From positions 2,728,001-2,792,000 of the forward strand of contig NC_015138.1 in the NCBI RefSeq assembly GCF_000176855.2: a stretch of 64,000 nt of DNA. The letters run 5' to 3'. Position 1 is the first letter of the stretch; the number at the start of each line of letters is the position of its first letter. The notes beneath the pieces are model-generated. The model was not told the DNA's origin. It was given only the letters and a program-made list of their open reading frames with translations, and did not search any database. Source of the DNA: Paracidovorax avenae ATCC 19860. Lineage in GTDB: Bacteria; Pseudomonadota; Gammaproteobacteria; Burkholderiales; Burkholderiaceae_C. Made by a program: the position numbers and the translations under genes. This document shows, one piece after another, positions 1 to 8,947 of this stretch.

Positions 1-299
1 ATTCCACGCCCGAGCTGAACGTGGCCTGCGAGGAAGGAGAACCCCACCGCCTGACAGCCGAACTGCAGGCGCTGGCGCAGAGCGCATTCCCGGAGCCGGC
101 GCGCATCAGCACCATCGACGGCCTGCGCGTGGACTGGCCGGACGGCTTCGGCCTGATCCGCGCGAGCAACACCACGCCGGTACTGGTGCTGCGTTTCGAA
201 GGGCATACGCCCGAGGCGCTGCACCGCATCGAAGGCGCCATGCTGGAGCTGCTGCAGCGCGTGAAGCCCGGCGCCGCTCCGGGCGCGGCCGCGCATTGA
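1..299 (+). CDS. Phosphomannomutase/phosphoglucomutase, C-terminal end (5' truncated by window)
   Basis: The reading frame is open from base 3, so the gene begins outside the window; only about 98 C-terminal residues are seen. They carry the motif GLIRASNTTPVLVLRFEG, the phosphate-binding loop of domain 4 of the alpha-D-phosphohexomutase superfamily (AlgC/ManB type), which interconverts hexose 6- and 1-phosphates for LPS or exopolysaccharide precursors. The GTG at 21 is an internal Val codon. The stop codon is followed within a few bases by the next gene, suggesting co-transcription with the nitrilase-family gene and waaA. Which sugar is preferred cannot be told from this fragment. Confidence 0.88.
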   Translation, partial: STPELNVACEEGEPHRLTAELQALAQSAFPEPARISTIDGLRVDWPDGFGLIRASNTTPVLVLRFEGHTPEALHRIEGAMLELLQRVKPGAAPGAAAH

Positions 300-310
300 G
301 GACCGTGGCC

Positions 311-1063
311 ATGCGCGTCGCGGCGGCCCAGGCCAGTTCGCTGCCCGGCGGGCCGGCAGCGAACGTCGGCAACCACTTGCGCTTCGCCGAGGCCGCGGCG
401 GCGGCGGGCGTGCGGCTGCTGGTCTTTCCCGAGCTCTCGCTGTCGGGCTACGACCTCGCGGGCCTGGCCCAGTCGGCTGTCCAGCCGCTGGACGAAGCGC
501 TCGCGCCGCTGCGCAGTGCCGCGCGTCGCCATGGCATGGCACTGGTGGCCGGTGCGCCGGTTGTCTCCTCGCAGCCCGGCGGCAAGCCCGGAATCGGTGC
601 CATCACCTTCCGGCCGGACGGCGGCGTCAGCGTGTACCGCAAACGCCATCTGCACCCGGGAGAAGAACTCTACGCCGAGCCGGGAACGGAGGAGGCGCAT
701 GTACAAGACTTCGAGGGCCTGCCGGTGGCCATGGCGGTATGCGCCGACGTCTCCCATGCATCGCATGCCGATACGGCTGCGCGCTCGGGAGCGGCGCTGT
801 ATGCCGCTGGGATGGTGATCTCCAGCGGCGGCCATGCGCACGACACGGCATGCGCGCAGGGCCACGCGAAGCGCTGCAGGATGGCGGTGCTGCTGGCCAA
901 CCACGGCACGCCGACCGGAGGCTATGACTGCGTGGGCCGCAGCGCATTCTGGGCACCCGGAGGTGAGCGCATGGCCGAAGCTCCCGGCACGGGGGACTGG
1001 CTCGTCATCGCGGAACGCACCATGGCGGGCTGGACCGCTTCCACGTGCCGCGTGGCGCCGTGA
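311..1063 (+). CDS. Carbon-nitrogen hydrolase (nitrilase superfamily)
   Basis: About 250 aa, the size of small nitrilase-superfamily amidohydrolases. The Glu-Lys-Cys triad is visible: Glu in VFPELSLSGYD, Lys in YRKRHLHPGEE and Cys in VAMAVCADVSH. This family hydrolyses linear amides or carbamoyl groups rather than true nitriles unless it belongs to branch 1. The ATG at 311 is chosen; an in-frame TTG at 296 overlapping the previous stop is possible but weaker. Its stop overlaps the GTG start of waaA (GTGA), so the two are probably translationally coupled. The substrate is unknown, and no link to the nitrile operon further right is evident, since it lies on the other strand in an envelope-gene context. 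Confidence 0.85.
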   Translation: MRVAAAQASSLPGGPAANVGNHLRFAEAAAAAGVRLLVFPELSLSGYDLAGLAQSAVQPLDEALAPLRSAARRHGMALVAGAPVVSSQPGGKPGIGAITFRPDGGVSVYRKRHLHPGEELYAEPGTEEAHVQDFEGLPVAMAVCADVSHASHADTAARSGAALYAAGMVISSGGHAHDTACAQGHAKRCRMAVLLANHGTPTGGYDCVGRSAFWAPGGERMAEAPGTGDWLVIAERTMAGWTASTCRVAP

Positions 1064-2361
1064 GCGTCTCTCGCTCTGTTTACTCCGCGCTCATGTGGGG
1101 CGCCCGGCCCCTGTTGCTGCGCAAGCTGCGCCGCCGCGCGGTGGCCGAGCCGGGCTACGGCCATGCGGTGGAGGAGCGTTTCGGGCAGTATGGACAGGCT
1201 GCGGCACCTGGGAGGGACTCCCCTGACGGACCGCTGGTCTGGATCCATGCCGTCTCGCTGGGCGAAACCCGCGCCGCTGCCATCCTGCTGAACGAACTGC
1301 GCAGCCAGTTGCCCGGCATGCGCCTGCTGCTGACCCACGGCACCGCCACGGGCCGCGCCGAAGGGGCCAGGCTGCTGCGGCCCGGTGACGTGCAGGTCTG
1401 GCAGCCATGGGATACCCCTGGAGCCGTGGGCCGCTTCCTCGAGCATTTCCGGCCCGCGATCGGCGTGCTGATGGAAACCGAGATCTGGCCCAATCTGGTG
1501 GCGGGCTGCCGGCAGCGCGGCATTCCACTGGTGCTGGCCAATGCGCGGCTCAACGAGAAGTCGCTGGCGGGCGCGCGGCGCTGGGCCTGGCTGGCGCGGC
1601 CCGCCTACGCAGGACTGTCGGCGGCCTGGGCGCAGACCGAGGCCGATGCCGAACGCCTGCGCGCGGCCGGTGCCCGGGTGGAAGGCGTCTTCGGCAACCT
1701 GAAATTCGACGTGGTGCCCGATGCGGCGCAGCTGGCGCAGGGCAGGGCATGGCGCGACGCCAGCCCGCACCCGGTGGTTCTGCTGGCCAGCAGCCGCGAG
1801 GGCGAGGAAGCGCTGTGGCTGGAGGCTTTGCATGCCTTGCAGTCCACCACGGGAAGCATGGCCCATGCCGGCGTGCAGTGGCTGCTCGTGCCGCGCCACC
1901 CGCAGCGCGTGGCCGAGGTGCGCCAGCGCATCGAGGTGGCCGGCCTCACGGTCTCCAGCCGCAGCGGCTGGGCCGGTGCGCCCGGCGCGGCCGACGTGTG
2001 GCTGGGCGATTCGCTGGGCGAGATGGCGCTCTACTACGGCATGGCGCACGCGGCTCTGCTGGGTGGCAGCTTCGCGCCGCTGGGCGGGCAGAACCTGATC
2101 GAGGCCGCGGCCTGCGGCTGCCCCGTGGTGACCGGTCCGCACACCTTCAACTTCGCCGAGGCGGCGCGGCTCGCCTGCGAGGCGGGCGCCGCGCTGCGCG
2201 TGGCGGACATGGCCGAAGGCGTCGCGGCCGCCAGGGCCCTGGTGCACGACGCGGCCGCGCTCGCCGCCACCCGGGACCGCGCCCTGGCGTTCACCCAGGC
2301 GCACCGGGGCGCCGCGCGGGCCACGGCAACGGCCGTAGTGCGGCAACTGCAGGGGCGCTGA
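1060..2361 (+). CDS. waaA: 3-deoxy-D-manno-octulosonic acid (Kdo) transferase
   Basis: 433 aa, normal for WaaA/KdtA. It transfers Kdo from CMP-Kdo to lipid IVA at the cytoplasmic face of the inner membrane, an essential step of lipid A-core synthesis. The N terminus (YSALMWGARPLLLRKL) is the short hydrophobic anchor. The GT-B fold family signatures are WIHAVSLGE, the loop LMETEIWPNL and the C-terminal GGSFAPLGGQNLIEAAACG with its nucleotide-sugar-binding Glu. The start is GTG at 1060, overlapping the upstream stop; a further upstream in-frame GTG at 1045 would overlap more. The gene ends the plus-strand envelope group; about 170 bp without an ORF follow. Confidence 0.95.
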   Translation: MSVSRSVYSALMWGARPLLLRKLRRRAVAEPGYGHAVEERFGQYGQAAAPGRDSPDGPLVWIHAVSLGETRAAAILLNELRSQLPGMRLLLTHGTATGRAEGARLLRPGDVQVWQPWDTPGAVGRFLEHFRPAIGVLMETEIWPNLVAGCRQRGIPLVLANARLNEKSLAGARRWAWLARPAYAGLSAAWAQTEADAERLRAAGARVEGVFGNLKFDVVPDAAQLAQGRAWRDASPHPVVLLASSREGEEALWLEALHALQSTTGSMAHAGVQWLLVPRHPQRVAEVRQRIEVAGLTVSSRSGWAGAPGAADVWLGDSLGEMALYYGMAHAALLGGSFAPLGGQNLIEAAACGCPVVTGPHTFNFAEAARLACEAGAALRVADMAEGVAAARALVHDAAALAATRDRALAFTQAHRGAARATATAVVRQLQGR

Positions 2362-2529
2362 AGGCATTTGCGGGCCTTGTCCCACCGGACACACCGGTGC
2401 GTCCATGCCAGCACAGCCCGGCGGCGCCCGAGTTTCTATCGTGGCTTGAAGCGGCAGACGCCCCGTGCGTCCACCGCCTTCCGCCCCACCGCGGGCCCGC
2501 CAACCTTCCTCGATAGGAACCGTTCTTCC

Positions 2530-3414
2530 ATGACTGCAACCCGTTCACTTCTGCGCCAGGCCGGTGGCTCGCTGGCCGTGGCGCTGCTGCCGCTTTCCGC
2601 GTGGGCCATCGACGTCGATCCCGGCGACTACGTGCCGGCACCGGCGGGCACGACCGCGGGACTTCTCTATTACCAGCATGCCCAGCGGGACCGGCTCTAC
2701 GCGCAGGGCCGGCAGGTGCCGATCGATGCACGGCTGAATTCGGACGTGGGCATCCTGCGGCTGGTGCGCTACATGACCGTGGGCGGACTGACCGTGGCGC
2801 CTCAGGTGCTGCTGCCCTTTGGCCGGCTGGATGCGGGGCGGGATACCGCCACGCTGGGGCGCACCAGCGGCGTGGGCGACGTGATTCTGGCGGCGCCGGT
2901 CTGGCTCGTGAACGATCCGGAGTCCAGCACCTATCTGGGCATCTCACCCTACCTGTATCTGCCCACCGGCAGCTACGATCGCGACCGCGCGCTGAACCTG
3001 GGCGAGAACCGCTGGAAGTTCGACCTGCAGGTCGGCTTCGTGAAAGGGCTGACCCCGAACTGGCACATCGACCTGACCTTCGACTCGATGCTCCATGGCC
3101 GGAACGACGACTTCGGTCCGACCGGCCGCACGCTGAAGCAGGACCGGCTCGACCAGGGCCAGGCCTACCTGCGCTACCAGTTCACGCCGGGGACCAACGC
3201 TTTCGTGGGCATCTCGCAGACCTGGGGCGGTGCCACGCGGGTGGACGGCGTGGCCAACGGCGACGAGGCCCGCCAGCGCAAGGTGAGCATCGGGGCCAGC
3301 CACTTCATCCGGCCCACCACGCAACTGATGGTGACCCTGGGCCGCGATCTGAAGGTGAGCAATGGCTTCAAGGAAAACGCGCGCATCAACCTGCGGCTGC
3401 TGCACGTTTTCTGA
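2530..3414 (+). CDS. Outer-membrane beta-barrel protein, phenol-degradation MetA-like family
   Basis: 294 aa with a signal peptide of about 28 residues (hydrophobic core ending SAWA). The mature part has alternating amphipathic strands and ends in Phe (LRLLHVF), the usual outer-membrane barrel terminus. It matches the pattern of the 'MetA pathway of phenol degradation' putative transporter family (Pfam Phenol_MetA_deg), often placed next to aromatic or xenobiotic catabolism genes. Here it faces the nitrile operon and could serve as a porin for hydrophobic substrates, which is inference from position only. An ATG preceded by no strong Shine-Dalgarno is used. It converges on the acyl-CoA synthetase gene with a shared hairpin between them. 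Confidence 0.78.
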   Translation: MTATRSLLRQAGGSLAVALLPLSAWAIDVDPGDYVPAPAGTTAGLLYYQHAQRDRLYAQGRQVPIDARLNSDVGILRLVRYMTVGGLTVAPQVLLPFGRLDAGRDTATLGRTSGVGDVILAAPVWLVNDPESSTYLGISPYLYLPTGSYDRDRALNLGENRWKFDLQVGFVKGLTPNWHIDLTFDSMLHGRNDDFGPTGRTLKQDRLDQGQAYLRYQFTPGTNAFVGISQTWGGATRVDGVANGDEARQRKVSIGASHFIRPTTQLMVTLGRDLKVSNGFKENARINLRLLHVF

Positions 3415-3431
3415 AAGGAATGGGGAGAAAG

Positions 3432-3460
3432 GGCGATGGACCTCATCCAGGTCCATCGCC
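3432..3460 (-). terminator. Perfect 12-bp stem-loop between convergent genes
   Basis: Inverted repeat GGCGATGGACCT / AGGTCCATCGCC with a 5-base loop (CATCC). On the minus strand the stem is followed by a short T-rich run (CTTTCTCC), so it best serves as the terminator of the nitrile operon. On the plus strand no T tract follows, though the stem may still act on the 2530-3414 transcript. Confidence 0.7.
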
Positions 3461-3467
3461 TGACCGC

Positions 3468-5078
3468 TCAGCCGGGTTGTGCCTGCTCCGCCTCCTGCCG
3501 CCGCAGCAGGAAGCGCTGGATCTTCCCGCTGGGTGTCTTGGGCAGTTCCTGCACGAAGGCGATCTCCCGTGGGTAAGCGTGGGCCGACAGGCGCTTGCGC
3601 ACGTGCTGGCGCAGGGCTTCGGCCAGGGTGTCGTCGCCCTGGAAGCCGGCATGCAGCACGACGAAGGCCTTGATCAGTTCGGTGCGCTCCGGATCGGGCT
3701 TGCCGATCACCGCAGCCTCGATGACGGCAGGATGCTCGATGAGCGCGCTTTCCACGTCGAACGGGCCGACCCGGTAGCCCGAGGTGGTGATCACGTCGTC
3801 CGCGCGGCCGACGAAGCTGATGCTGCCGTCGTCGTTGAGCTCCACGGTGTCTCCGCTCAGGTAATAGGGGCCCTGGAATGGCTGGCGCGCCGTGCCTTCG
3901 TAGCCGCCGAACCAGAAGAGCGGCGACTGCGACACGTCCACCGCCAGTGTGCCCGGCTGGCCCACGGGCAGTTCCCGGCCCTCGTCGTCCAGCACCACCA
4001 CGCGGTGGCCCGGCGAGGCGAAGCCGGCCGCACCACGCCGCACCGGGTGCGCGAGCGCGTGGTGGTTGCACAGCACCATGCCCAGTTCGGTCTGGCCGTA
4101 GTGGTCGTGGATGGTGCAGTCCAGGCTTTCGGCGAACCAGCGGATGACCTCCGGCGTGAGCGGCTCGCCCGCGCTGCTCACGGCGCGCAACTGCCCGCGC
4201 AGCGCGGGTTCCACCACTTCGCGCGATGCCATGAGCAGGCGGTAGGCGGTGGGGGAGCCGGCCAGGTTGGTGATGCCCAGTTCGCGGATGACGCGGCAGG
4301 TGCTTTCCACCGTGAAAGGGCCTTCGTAAAACGTGGTGGCATGCCCCAGGGCCAGCGGTCCGGTCACCGCGTAGTAGAGGCCGTAAGCCCAGCCCGGATC
4401 AGCCAGGTTCCAGAAACGGTCTTCGGGTTGCAGGTCCACCGCGTCGCGCATGTAGCCGACGAAGGCGACGATGGCGCGGAGCGGCACGGCCAGGGGCTTG
4501 GCCGGGCCGGTGGTGCCGGAGGTGAACATCAGCAGGAACGGGTCGTCCTCGCTGCGCAGCACGGGATCGAAGTGGGGCGGATAGGCATCCAGCAGCGGCC
4601 AGAAATCGCCGTCCACGGTGAGCACCGGGGGGGCGCCGGCCACGTCGTCCATCTTGGGGCGCTGCGCGGCATCGGTCACCACCAGCTTCGACGCCGCCCT
4701 CTGCACGCGGTGCTCGATGGCCTTGGGGCCGAAGGCGGTGAAGAGCGGTTGATAGACCGCGCCGATCCGCCAGGTGGCCAGGATGGTGACGAGCAGTTCG
4801 GGCGTGCGCGGCAGCAGGCCCGAAATGCGGTCGCCGGCACGGATGCCCTGCGCGTGGAAATGGCCGGCGAGGCGGGCCGAGGCTTGCTGCAACTGCTCGA
4901 AAGTCCATTCGGCCCGCTGGCCGTCGCGGCCGATCCAGTGCAGCGCGACCGCGCCGGCGCCGGCGTGGCGGTCGCAGCATTCGACGCATGCATTCATCGC
5001 CTCGGGGCGGCCCGAGAGCACGTCGCGCGCCATGCGGGCGGCATCGAAATCACGGATCCGGGTGGCATAGTCCTGCAT
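3468..5078 (-). CDS. AMP-dependent acyl-CoA synthetase (last gene of nitrile operon)
   Basis: 536 aa ANL-superfamily ligase that converts a carboxylic acid, ATP and CoA to acyl-CoA. Motifs in order: P-loop FTSGTTGPAKP, A5-like DHYGQTELG, A7 YYLSGDTV, A8 GRADDVITTSGYRVGPFDVE, and the C-terminal adenylating Lys in PKTPSGKIQR. It looks like the short/medium-chain (acetate/propionate/butyrate-CoA ligase-like) branch. As last gene of the operon it would activate the acid released by the amidase and pass the carbon to beta-oxidation, as in the described Pseudomonas and Rhodococcus aldoxime clusters. An ATG with GGAGA 8-10 bases upstream is used. Chain-length preference is unresolved. Confidence 0.92.
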   Translation of the reverse strand: MQDYATRIRDFDAARMARDVLSGRPEAMNACVECCDRHAGAGAVALHWIGRDGQRAEWTFEQLQQASARLAGHFHAQGIRAGDRISGLLPRTPELLVTILATWRIGAVYQPLFTAFGPKAIEHRVQRAASKLVVTDAAQRPKMDDVAGAPPVLTVDGDFWPLLDAYPPHFDPVLRSEDDPFLLMFTSGTTGPAKPLAVPLRAIVAFVGYMRDAVDLQPEDRFWNLADPGWAYGLYYAVTGPLALGHATTFYEGPFTVESTCRVIRELGITNLAGSPTAYRLLMASREVVEPALRGQLRAVSSAGEPLTPEVIRWFAESLDCTIHDHYGQTELGMVLCNHHALAHPVRRGAAGFASPGHRVVVLDDEGRELPVGQPGTLAVDVSQSPLFWFGGYEGTARQPFQGPYYLSGDTVELNDDGSISFVGRADDVITTSGYRVGPFDVESALIEHPAVIEAAVIGKPDPERTELIKAFVVLHAGFQGDDTLAEALRQHVRKRLSAHAYPREIAFVQELPKTPSGKIQRFLLRRQEAEQAQPG

Positions 5079-5162
5079 GAAAGAAAGTCTCCTGGGTTGT
5101 TGTTTGGGGCGCGTCGCAGGCCTCGCGCGGCGCGGCAGGGTCGCTGGCAGCGGCTGCGCCGT

Positions 5163-6224
5163 TCAGGCCGGTGCCTGGAGCCGGGCATCGCGCATCATGC
5201 CGGTGGCCGGGTGGCACTGGATGTACTCGAAATGCTGGCTGGCCGCATCGCTGACCGACACCTCATGGTATAGCCTGAGCTTGGAGAGACCGGCCGCCAC
5301 CTTGAAGAAGGTGCCGAAGATGCGCAGGTGGGTCGGGTGGGACTCTGCCCACCGCTCCAGCAGGTCCACCGAACGCCAGTGGCCGATGTTGTAGCTCTGG
5401 TCGAGCCGGCGGCCGTCCAGGTCGATGTTGTGCACGTAGCGGTTGCTGTAGCAGCCCACGGCCGCGCCCTGGTCGCGCAGGAAGTCCATGCCGGCGTGCA
5501 GGGTGGGCTCTATGTCCTCGAGGTAGAGCCGGCGTTCCTCGGCCTCCGCTTCCATCCAGTCCTGGCCGGACCGTATCAGCGCGATGTTGTCGTGGCCCCT
5601 TACCACCACGCGGCCGCCGTGCGCGGGGTCGCCCTCTGCAATGAGCAGGGTGCCGCGTGCCTGCATGCGGTCCACCTGGGACGCGGGAAAGCGGTCGCGC
5701 ATCGATCCCCAGTAGCCGTGCTCCTGGATGTCTCCGCTGGTGGACTCCATCACCCCGCCCACGCCGGGCAGCGCATCCTGGAAGGCGTAGAGGGTCTCGA
5801 ACTGTTCGGCACGCGGCGCGCTCACTTCGCGGAAGTACCCGAGGCCTTCCTGCAGTCGCTCCGGCGCGTTCCACCAGCCGGCCTGTGCGGGCGCCTGCAT
5901 CCAGCGCCGGTGGGCCTCCGGGTCGCGCCAGTAGCCGACGGCGATGAGGTTGTCGTACCCCTGGGCATCGATGTGGTGCGTCAGGTCGTGCCGGAGGGGG
6001 CCGTCTGGCGCACCGAAGGCGGCGACCCATTCGCGCAGCACGGCGAGGGCACGCGGCTTCTGCGCTTCGCCCTGGTACTGGATGCCGAAATAGGCCATCA
6101 CGACCTGCTGCAGGTCGGCCTGCGGGCGCGCCACCCACATCGGAAAGGGCGGCTGGTAGTCGTCCGCCACCCGGCGCGAGAGCGAGCGGGGGCATTGCAG
6201 GCGGGGAGGGATCGCTGATTCCAT
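5163..6224 (-). CDS. oxdA: Haem-containing aldoxime dehydratase
   Basis: 353 aa, versus 352 for Pseudomonas chlororaphis OxdA. It dehydrates aldoximes (R-CH=NOH) to nitriles using ferrous haem b. All four residues known as functional in OxdA fall at the same numbers here: Arg178 (GSMRDRF), Ser219 (ALIRSGQDW), proximal haem ligand His299 (SHPTHLRIFG) and catalytic distal His320 (RLYHEVSVSD). The ATG at 6224 is chosen because this match is exact. It lies between the CobW-type activator and the acyl-CoA synthetase. Plants make aldoximes during glucosinolate, indole and defence metabolism, so these are plausible natural substrates (inference). Confidence 0.96.
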   Translation of the reverse strand: MESAIPPRLQCPRSLSRRVADDYQPPFPMWVARPQADLQQVVMAYFGIQYQGEAQKPRALAVLREWVAAFGAPDGPLRHDLTHHIDAQGYDNLIAVGYWRDPEAHRRWMQAPAQAGWWNAPERLQEGLGYFREVSAPRAEQFETLYAFQDALPGVGGVMESTSGDIQEHGYWGSMRDRFPASQVDRMQARGTLLIAEGDPAHGGRVVVRGHDNIALIRSGQDWMEAEAEERRLYLEDIEPTLHAGMDFLRDQGAAVGCYSNRYVHNIDLDGRRLDQSYNIGHWRSVDLLERWAESHPTHLRIFGTFFKVAAGLSKLRLYHEVSVSDAASQHFEYIQCHPATGMMRDARLQAPA

Positions 6225-6253
6225 GAGAGGGCTCCTTGTGGGGGGCGGGTTTT

Positions 6254-7531
6254 TCACGGCCCGGGGCGGTCGCCGAGGCCGGCGCGGGCATCGAAGGGCG
6301 CAGCGCCGGGCAGCAGGGGCCAGGTATCCGGCCCTTCGGCGATTTCGGCGGGCGTGAGCAGGCAGGCGTCGAGCTCCCGGCGCAGCGCGTCGTGGTCGAG
6401 GTGCTGGCCGATGAACACGATTTCCTGGCGGCAGTCGCCCGCGGGCTCCTGCCAGTGCTGCAGGACGGCGGCCAGGCGGGGCTCGTCCGCCGGCCATGCT
6501 TCGCGGGGCACGAATCGCCACCAGCGGCCGACGTAGTCCCAGCGGAACGCGCCGCCGGTCTGCACCAGCATGCCGATCTCCGCAGGGCGGCTGGCCATCC
6601 AGAAGTAGCCCTTGCAGCGCAGCAGCCGTCCCCGGGCCCAGGGCCGGTCGAGCCAGTCCAGCAGGCGTTGGGGGTGGAAGGGCGCGCGCTCGCGATACAC
6701 CCAGGACGCGATGCCGAAGCTGTCCGACTCGGATTCGCCCTGGTCGGCCACCTCCATGCGGCGCATCCACCCCGGTGCGCGGGCGAGGCTGGGCAGATCG
6801 AAAAGCCCCGTGTCCAGGAGTTCGCGCGGATCCACCTGGCCGTTCGCCATGGGCAGGATGCGGGCCGCGGGGTTGAGGGCCGAAAGGAGGGCGCGGAGTT
6901 CGGCGAATCCGGCCTCGCCGATCAGGTCGCAGCGGCTGACCAGGATCACGTTGGCGCACTCCACCTGCTCGGTCAGCAGGGCGGCGAGCGGGCGTTCGGC
7001 CGCGCCGTCGGCGGTGGGTACGGTGTCGGGCGCAGCCAGCCATGCCTGGAACCGGCTGCCGTCCACCACGGTAGCGAGGGTGTCGAGCCGCGCCAGTTCG
7101 CTGAGGCAGAAACCGTCGGTATCCAGGAACGCGAAGGTCTCCGCGACGGGCAGTGGCTCGGAAATGCCGGTGGATTCGATCAGCAGGTAGTCGAAGCGGC
7201 CTTCCCGGGCCAGGGCACTGACCGATGCCAGCAGGTCGGCGCGCAGCGTGCAGCAGATGCAGCCGTTGGTCATTTCCACCAGCTCGTCGCTGCCGCGGTG
7301 CAGTGCCACATCGCGCCGCAGGTCGCCAGCGTCGATGTTCACGTCGCTCATGTCATTCACGATGACGGCCACGCGCAGCCCGCTGCGGTTGTGCAGGATG
7401 TGCTGCAAGAGCATGGTCTTGCCGGCGCCCAGGAAGCCCGAGAGCACCGTGACGGGCAGCCGGGGCGGCAGCGGCGTGGCCGGGCTGCCTCCCACCTCGC
7501 CGGGCCTGGCAGCATGGAGCGCTGCCGTCAT
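6254..7531 (-). CDS. Nitrile hydratase activator, CobW/P47K-type GTPase metallochaperone
   Basis: 425 aa COG0523 (CobW) GTPase. Walker A is SGFLGAGKT, followed by the metal-binding CxCC motif in EMTNGCICCTLRADL, Walker B region LLIESTGISEP and a nucleotide-specificity motif SRCDL. A CobW C-terminal domain occupies roughly the last 120 residues. In Fe-type nitrile hydratase operons a protein of this family is needed to load iron into the alpha subunit. The ATG at 7531 overlaps the beta-subunit stop (ATGA), showing translational coupling and supporting that role. The alternative role, a zinc chaperone as for many COG0523 proteins, is unlikely in this context. Confidence 0.93.
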   Translation of the reverse strand: MTAALHAARPGEVGGSPATPLPPRLPVTVLSGFLGAGKTMLLQHILHNRSGLRVAVIVNDMSDVNIDAGDLRRDVALHRGSDELVEMTNGCICCTLRADLLASVSALAREGRFDYLLIESTGISEPLPVAETFAFLDTDGFCLSELARLDTLATVVDGSRFQAWLAAPDTVPTADGAAERPLAALLTEQVECANVILVSRCDLIGEAGFAELRALLSALNPAARILPMANGQVDPRELLDTGLFDLPSLARAPGWMRRMEVADQGESESDSFGIASWVYRERAPFHPQRLLDWLDRPWARGRLLRCKGYFWMASRPAEIGMLVQTGGAFRWDYVGRWWRFVPREAWPADEPRLAAVLQHWQEPAGDCRQEIVFIGQHLDHDALRRELDACLLTPAEIAEGPDTWPLLPGAAPFDARAGLGDRPGP

Positions 7532-8229
7532 GCCGCGACGGTGTGCGCTGCCGGCCGGCGCTCCGCAGGGGCAGCAGCCGGGCTGGCGGCCGGCACCTTG
7601 TCGAGATAGCTCTCGAACAGGTCCACCACCACCAGCCCGTCGTCGGCAGCGCTGCCCCAAAGGTCGCGGACGCTGAATTGCACGTGGTAGGTGGGCTGGT
7701 GCTCGGCACTGGCGTCACCGTGGCCGATGGCGTCGGGGAACGGCCATTTTTCAGTCGTGCGGTGCAGGACCACGCCTTGCTTGCCCCGCACGTAGGCCGG
7801 GCAGCGGATGTGGCCGCTGAAGTATTCGTCGCGCACCACCACCCGGTCGCCCACCTCGAAGGGGGCCCGCCCGGTCACCGCCGCGCGGCCTGGGGAATGC
7901 GCCGGATTGGCGAGCTTGAAGGGCGAGCCCAGGGCCTCGTCCAGCTCCTGCTGCGTGAGCACGCCCGTTTCCACGAGCAGCGTGGCCACCGCGATGACGT
8001 AGCGCTCGTAATAGCGCGTGCCGACGTGCTGGCGCACGTCGATGCGTTCGACGGCATGGCGCACCTCGTCGATGCTGAATTTCTGCAGGTGCGCCGCGCC
8101 GAGGAACAGCAGGCAGTAGCCCAGGTGTTCCCAGTCTTCCTTGAAAACCTTCTGGTAGTCCAGGCTGTTGATGGTGTGCGGCACCTTGCCGAAGCCTTGG
8201 AATCCGCCGAGATCGTGAAAGCCGTCCAT
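7528..8229 (-). CDS. nthB: Nitrile hydratase beta subunit
   Basis: 233 aa. The N terminus MDGFHDLGGFQGFGKV is the family hallmark. The C-terminal SH3-like barrel begins near FEVGDRVVVRDEYFSGHIR, with the conserved Arg that contacts the alpha-subunit metal loop, and the pattern ends in QFSVRDLWG. A Pro/Ala-rich tail of about 25 residues extends past the usual end. With the alpha subunit it forms the heterotetramer that hydrates nitriles to amides. It lies between the alpha subunit (upstream, about 60-bp gap) and the activator (4-base overlap downstream), the alpha-beta-activator order typical of Fe-type operons. Confidence 0.96.
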   Translation of the reverse strand: MDGFHDLGGFQGFGKVPHTINSLDYQKVFKEDWEHLGYCLLFLGAAHLQKFSIDEVRHAVERIDVRQHVGTRYYERYVIAVATLLVETGVLTQQELDEALGSPFKLANPAHSPGRAAVTGRAPFEVGDRVVVRDEYFSGHIRCPAYVRGKQGVVLHRTTEKWPFPDAIGHGDASAEHQPTYHVQFSVRDLWGSAADDGLVVVDLFESYLDKVPAASPAAAPAERRPAAHTVAA

Positions 8230-8288
8230 GTCGAACCTCCGTGGGAGCGTGGATGTGAGGGGACTGTGCTGGGGGAGCGGGCGCGGCG

Positions 8289-8891
8289 TCAGGCCACGCG
8301 GGGCAGGGCGACGCCGATGAGCACGTCCTTGGTGACGAGCTGGCGCAGTTGCGCTTCGTCCATGTGCTCGGTACCTGCCGGGCGCATGGGCAGGACGAGG
8401 TAGCGTGTTTCGGCGCTGGTGTCCCAGACCCGCACGGTGACGTTGTCTGGCAGTTCGGTGCCCAGTTCGCGCAGCACCGTGCGTCCCTCCCGGACCAGGC
8501 GGGCGCGGTACTCGAAGCCCTTGTACCACTCGGGCGGCAGGCCCAGTACCGGCCAGTTGGTGCATGAGCACAGGCTGCAGACGATGACGTTCTTCACCGT
8601 GGGCGTGTCTTCGATGGCCACGATGTACTCGCCCTGCGGGCCGGTGAAGCCATACTCGGCGCAGGCGGCGGTGCCGTCGCGCAGCAGCAGTTCGCGGTAG
8701 GCCGGGTCGGTCCAGGCGCGCGCCACCACCTGCGCGCCGTTGGCGGGGCTGAACTGGCGGCCCAGCAGGTCCTTGAATCCTTCGATGTAGCCTTCGGGGA
8801 TCAGGTTCTTCTTCTTCAGTGCCGCCTCCAGCGCGAAGGCGCGCTGCGCCGGCGTGGTGGTGTCAACGGTGGGATAGGCATCGTGGGGCAT
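8289..8891 (-). CDS. nthA: Nitrile hydratase alpha subunit, Fe-type
   Basis: 200 aa. The metal-binding loop is VCSLCSCT (Cys105, Cys108, Cys110). Ser after the first Cys and Thr after the last mark the Fe(III) class; Co-type enzymes have CTLCSCY. The second and third Cys are expected to be oxidised to sulfinic and sulfenic acid, the basis of NO and light regulation in this class. The following NWPVLGLPPEWYKGFEYRAR is typical of the family. The start is ATG at 8891, with GGAGA upstream. The gene stands between the amidase and the beta subunit. Substrate range (aliphatic or aryl nitriles) cannot be read from sequence. Confidence 0.96.
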   Translation of the reverse strand: MPHDAYPTVDTTTPAQRAFALEAALKKKNLIPEGYIEGFKDLLGRQFSPANGAQVVARAWTDPAYRELLLRDGTAACAEYGFTGPQGEYIVAIEDTPTVKNVIVCSLCSCTNWPVLGLPPEWYKGFEYRARLVREGRTVLRELGTELPDNVTVRVWDTSAETRYLVLPMRPAGTEHMDEAQLRQLVTKDVLIGVALPRVA

Positions 8892-8947
8892 GGGATATCT
8901 CCTGTGGGTTCGGGAAACACATGGGGAGGAAAGAGCGCCGTCGGGTG

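Noticed and set aside
2601..5273. Long open frame on the plus strand, about 890 codons, across the outer-membrane protein and acyl-CoA synthetase genes
   Set aside because: It is antisense to or out of frame with two clearly coding genes, and its Arg/Gly/Pro-rich translation is the usual product of GC-rich codon bias on other frames.
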